The position numbers and the translations under genes are program-made. A stretch of 64,000 nt of DNA from Flavobacteriales bacterium. GTDB taxonomy: Bacteria; Bacteroidota; Bacteroidia; Flavobacteriales_F; PHOS-HE28. Positions 62,377 to 64,000 of the stretch are shown here, piece after piece. How positions within the stretch are numbered: position 1 is the first letter of the stretch; each line of letters starts with the position of its first letter. The DNA lies in NCBI GenBank assembly GCA_020635715.1, contig JACJZG010000010.1, positions 84,994 through 148,993 on the forward strand, given 5' to 3'. The notes under the pieces were generated by a model. The model searched no databases and had not been told where the DNA came from. It saw only the letters and a program-made list of their open reading frames with translations.

Positions 62377-62778
62377 ATGGCTTGGAAGGATACGATGCTG
62401 TACAGCATCCTGGGGTTCAAGTGCCCCTATTGCCACACCGGGGATTTCTTCGTGTCACATCCATATGATCTGAGACACACGGGCGATGTGCATGACCATT
62501 GCGGCCATTGTGGTCGCCGGTTCAACATCGAGCCCGGGTTCTACTACGGAGCGATGTACGTTTCCTATGCCATCGGGGTCGCGGCCATGGTCACGGTCTG
62601 GGTGGCATGCAGTATCCTCTTCCCCGACCTCTCCCCGACCGGGCTGGTGATCGCGATCCTATCCACCTTGTTGGTGGGTGCACCCTATTTCTACGCCCTC
62701 AGCAAGATCATCTGGGCGAACCTCTTCTTCAAGTACGATCGCAAGAGCGCTGGCCCGGGCGACCAGGTGGGTCATTGA
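62377..62778 (+). CDS. DUF983 zinc-ribbon membrane protein
   Basis: A 133-aa protein. The N-terminal cysteine pairs FKCPYCHTGDFF and HDHCGHCGRRFNIEPGFYYG form a probable zinc ribbon. Two membrane segments follow (YVSYAIGVAAMVTVWVACSI; TGLVIAILSTLLVGAPYFYA). This is the DUF983 layout; the biochemical role is unknown. I chose the ATG at 62377 (MAWKDTMLYS) because it directly follows a -7-like box. A Crp/Fnr-type dyad lies centred 41.5 bp upstream of the ATG. The Crp gene starts 22 bases after its stop. Confidence 0.85.
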   Translation: MAWKDTMLYSILGFKCPYCHTGDFFVSHPYDLRHTGDVHDHCGHCGRRFNIEPGFYYGAMYVSYAIGVAAMVTVWVACSILFPDLSPTGLVIAILSTLLVGAPYFYALSKIIWANLFFKYDRKSAGPGDQVGH

Positions 62779-62800
62779 CGGATAGCGGTAACTTGCCCGC

Positions 62801-63403
62801 ATGTTCGTCGACCCCGAATTGAAGCGTGCGATCGATCAAGTTGGCATCCGAAAGCGGGTCCCTGCAGGTACGGAGCTCATGCGGGTCGGGGATGCGATCA
62901 CGCACATCCCGATCGTGGAACGGGGCAGCTTGCGGATACTCGCCCAGGACGGTGAAGGGCACGAGCGGTATCTCTACCACATCCTTGCCGGGGAATCCTG
63001 TGCCTCCTCGCTCACCTGCTGCGTGTCCAAACGGATGAGTGCGGTGCAGGCCATCGTGGAGGAGGAGGCCGACCTGCTGCTGATCCCGGTGCGGTACGTG
63101 GATGAGTGGATGGCCTATCCGGAATGGCGGAAGTACGTGAACGAGGTACAGGCCCAACGTTTCCAGGAGCTGCTCGAAGCCTTTGAAGTGGTGGCCTTCC
63201 GCCGACTGGACGAACAGCTTTGGAATTACCTGGTCAAGCGCACGCAGGCTTCCGGGGAACATGTCCTTCACCTGACCCATCAGCAGATCGCGGATGAGCT
63301 GAGCTCACCACGTGAAGTGATCACCCGGTTGCTTCAACAATTGAAGGTGCGCGGCATGGTGACATTGGGCCGCGGTGTGGTCGAGGTGCATCCGGTCGCT
63401 TGA
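62801..63403 (+). CDS. Crp/Fnr-family transcriptional regulator
   Basis: A 200-aa protein. The cNMP-binding fold covers residues ~10-120 (GTELMRVGDAITHIPIVERG, RILAQDGEGHERYLYHILAG), with a cysteine-bearing turn GESCASSLTCCVSKRM where Bacteroidota Crp proteins of sulfur/redox loci commonly have a cysteine. The C-terminal winged helix has the recognition helix LTHQQIADELSSPREVITRL, where SSPREVITR is the DNA-reading part. It is probably cotranscribed with DUF983 and convergent with the rhodanese gene ten bases away. It is one of two candidates for binding the dyads at 62.3 kb. Confidence 0.9.
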   Translation: MFVDPELKRAIDQVGIRKRVPAGTELMRVGDAITHIPIVERGSLRILAQDGEGHERYLYHILAGESCASSLTCCVSKRMSAVQAIVEEEADLLLIPVRYVDEWMAYPEWRKYVNEVQAQRFQELLEAFEVVAFRRLDEQLWNYLVKRTQASGEHVLHLTHQQIADELSSPREVITRLLQQLKVRGMVTLGRGVVEVHPVA

Positions 63404-63413
63404 CCGGGGTCGC

Positions 63414-63797
63414 TTACTTCTCCACCGGTGCACCCGCCTTCTTCCAGGCGCTCATTCCACCATCAAGATCAAGGACCTCCTTGAATCCCATGTCGCGCAG
63501 CATGTTCCTGGCATCTTCACTGCGACCACCCGCTGCGCAATAGAGCCTCACGGGCTTCTCCTTGTCCAGCTCCCCGATACGGGACTTGAAGTCATCGCTG
63601 AACCAATCGATGTGGAGCGCTCCGTGGATATGCCCGCCATTCCATTCCTGCGGCGTACGCACATCCACGAGCTGGACACCACCCTTGGCCAGTTCGGCCT
63701 GGAGGGTCGCAACATCCACGGTGTTCGGGGACTGGGCCATGGTCACATTGACAATGGTCCCCAGCAGAAAGGTCGAAAGGAGGGCTATCCGGCGCAT
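63414..63797 (-). CDS. Exported rhodanese-like protein
   Basis: A 127-aa single-domain rhodanese with signal peptide (IALLSTFLLGTIVNVTMAQS). The domain shows VQLVDVRTPQEWNGGHIHGA, and the active-site loop RLYCAAGGRSEDARNML with its catalytic cysteine. It could move sulfane sulfur in the periplasm. The ATG at 63797 is set by the signal peptide. It lies 19 bases downstream of the thioredoxin gene on the same strand. Confidence 0.87.
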   Translation of the reverse strand: MRRIALLSTFLLGTIVNVTMAQSPNTVDVATLQAELAKGGVQLVDVRTPQEWNGGHIHGALHIDWFSDDFKSRIGELDKEKPVRLYCAAGGRSEDARNMLRDMGFKEVLDLDGGMSAWKKAGAPVEK

Positions 63798-63816
63798 GAT
63801 CGGAGGGTTTGACGGT

Positions 63817-64000
63817 CTAAAGATGCGGAGCGATGGCGTCATGGAGCTGTGCGGCGCTCATGACCCCGGACCGGCGCCAGACCACCTTCCCGTTCTTGAA
63901 GATCATCAGGGTGGGCACACCGCGCACCTGGTAGGCCTGAGCGGCTGCGGGGTTCTTGTCCACGTCGACCTTGATCACCGACGCGCGGTCGCCCACCGAG
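63817..64000 (-). CDS. Thioredoxin, C-terminal fragment
   Basis: The last 60 residues of a thioredoxin; the gene continues past the right edge, so the CxxC site is outside the window. Visible parts are ASVIKVDVDKNPAAAQAYQV, the cis-proline loop RGVPTLMIFKNGKVV and the final helix SAAQLHDAIAPHL. It presumably heads the operon with the exported rhodanese. Confidence 0.88.
   Translation of the reverse strand, partial: SVGDRASVIKVDVDKNPAAAQAYQVRGVPTLMIFKNGKVVWRRSGVMSAAQLHDAIAPHL

Overview
The window is GC-rich chromosomal DNA from a member of the phylum Bacteroidota, most likely of flavobacterial type. The evidence is type IX secretion (T9SS) C-terminal domains, PorP/SprF-family proteins, gliding-motility-associated C-terminal domains, DUF2723 and DUF983 proteins, and -7 promoter boxes of the form TAnnTT(T/C)G. 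There is no rRNA and no CRISPR array; one tRNA (Gln) is present.

Layout. 0-18 kb is mostly housekeeping: a partial yicC, a DMT transporter, a cystathionine synthase/lyase, a secreted M43 protease, two small exported proteins, polA, a secreted VCBS/ASPIC protein, an M28 peptidase, cysS, a MORN-repeat protein, L-threonine dehydrogenase, trhO and hmgA. At 18.0-20.7 kb a small, locally AT-richer accessory block (lipoprotein, Fic protein with two operator-like dyads, unknown protein) sits between the tyrosine-catabolism genes hmgA and hppD. It is bracketed and subdivided by three diverged copies of a ~100 bp dispersed repeat. 21-30 kb holds a UDG-family protein, MscS, an iron-permease-like protein, aspS, an M48 peptidase with a DUF898 partner, and guanine deaminase. 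tRNA-Gln at 30.4 kb is followed by a terminator and an unusual multi-hairpin element. 30.6-34.6 kb carries a DUF2723 protein and a polysaccharide deacetylase.

34.6-58.5 kb is one long minus-strand locus for surface proteins. It contains three successive pairs of a T9SS type-B-CTD protein and a PorP/SprF partner, ending in an OmpA/PD40 (PorE-like) protein. Two of the secreted proteins are giants: one with about 29 tandem ~80-aa units, the other with at least 33 SprB-like units arranged in higher-order four-unit blocks. The 3' ends of both giant genes and the PorP genes behind them contain dense small indels confined to a few patches. These look more like local consensus errors than decay, but I cannot exclude real pseudogenes.

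58.7-64 kb is a sulfur/redox regulatory module. One operon encodes a cysteine-dioxygenase-like protein, a PAS histidine kinase, a receiver-Crp fusion regulator and a TauE/SafE exporter. It is divergent from a DUF983-Crp/Fnr pair, which is convergent with a thioredoxin-rhodanese operon. The divergent intergenic region holds two perfect TGA-N6-TCA dyads (the Crp/Fnr-family format), each centred exactly 29.5 bp from its own -7 box. This is the most precise regulatory signal in the window.
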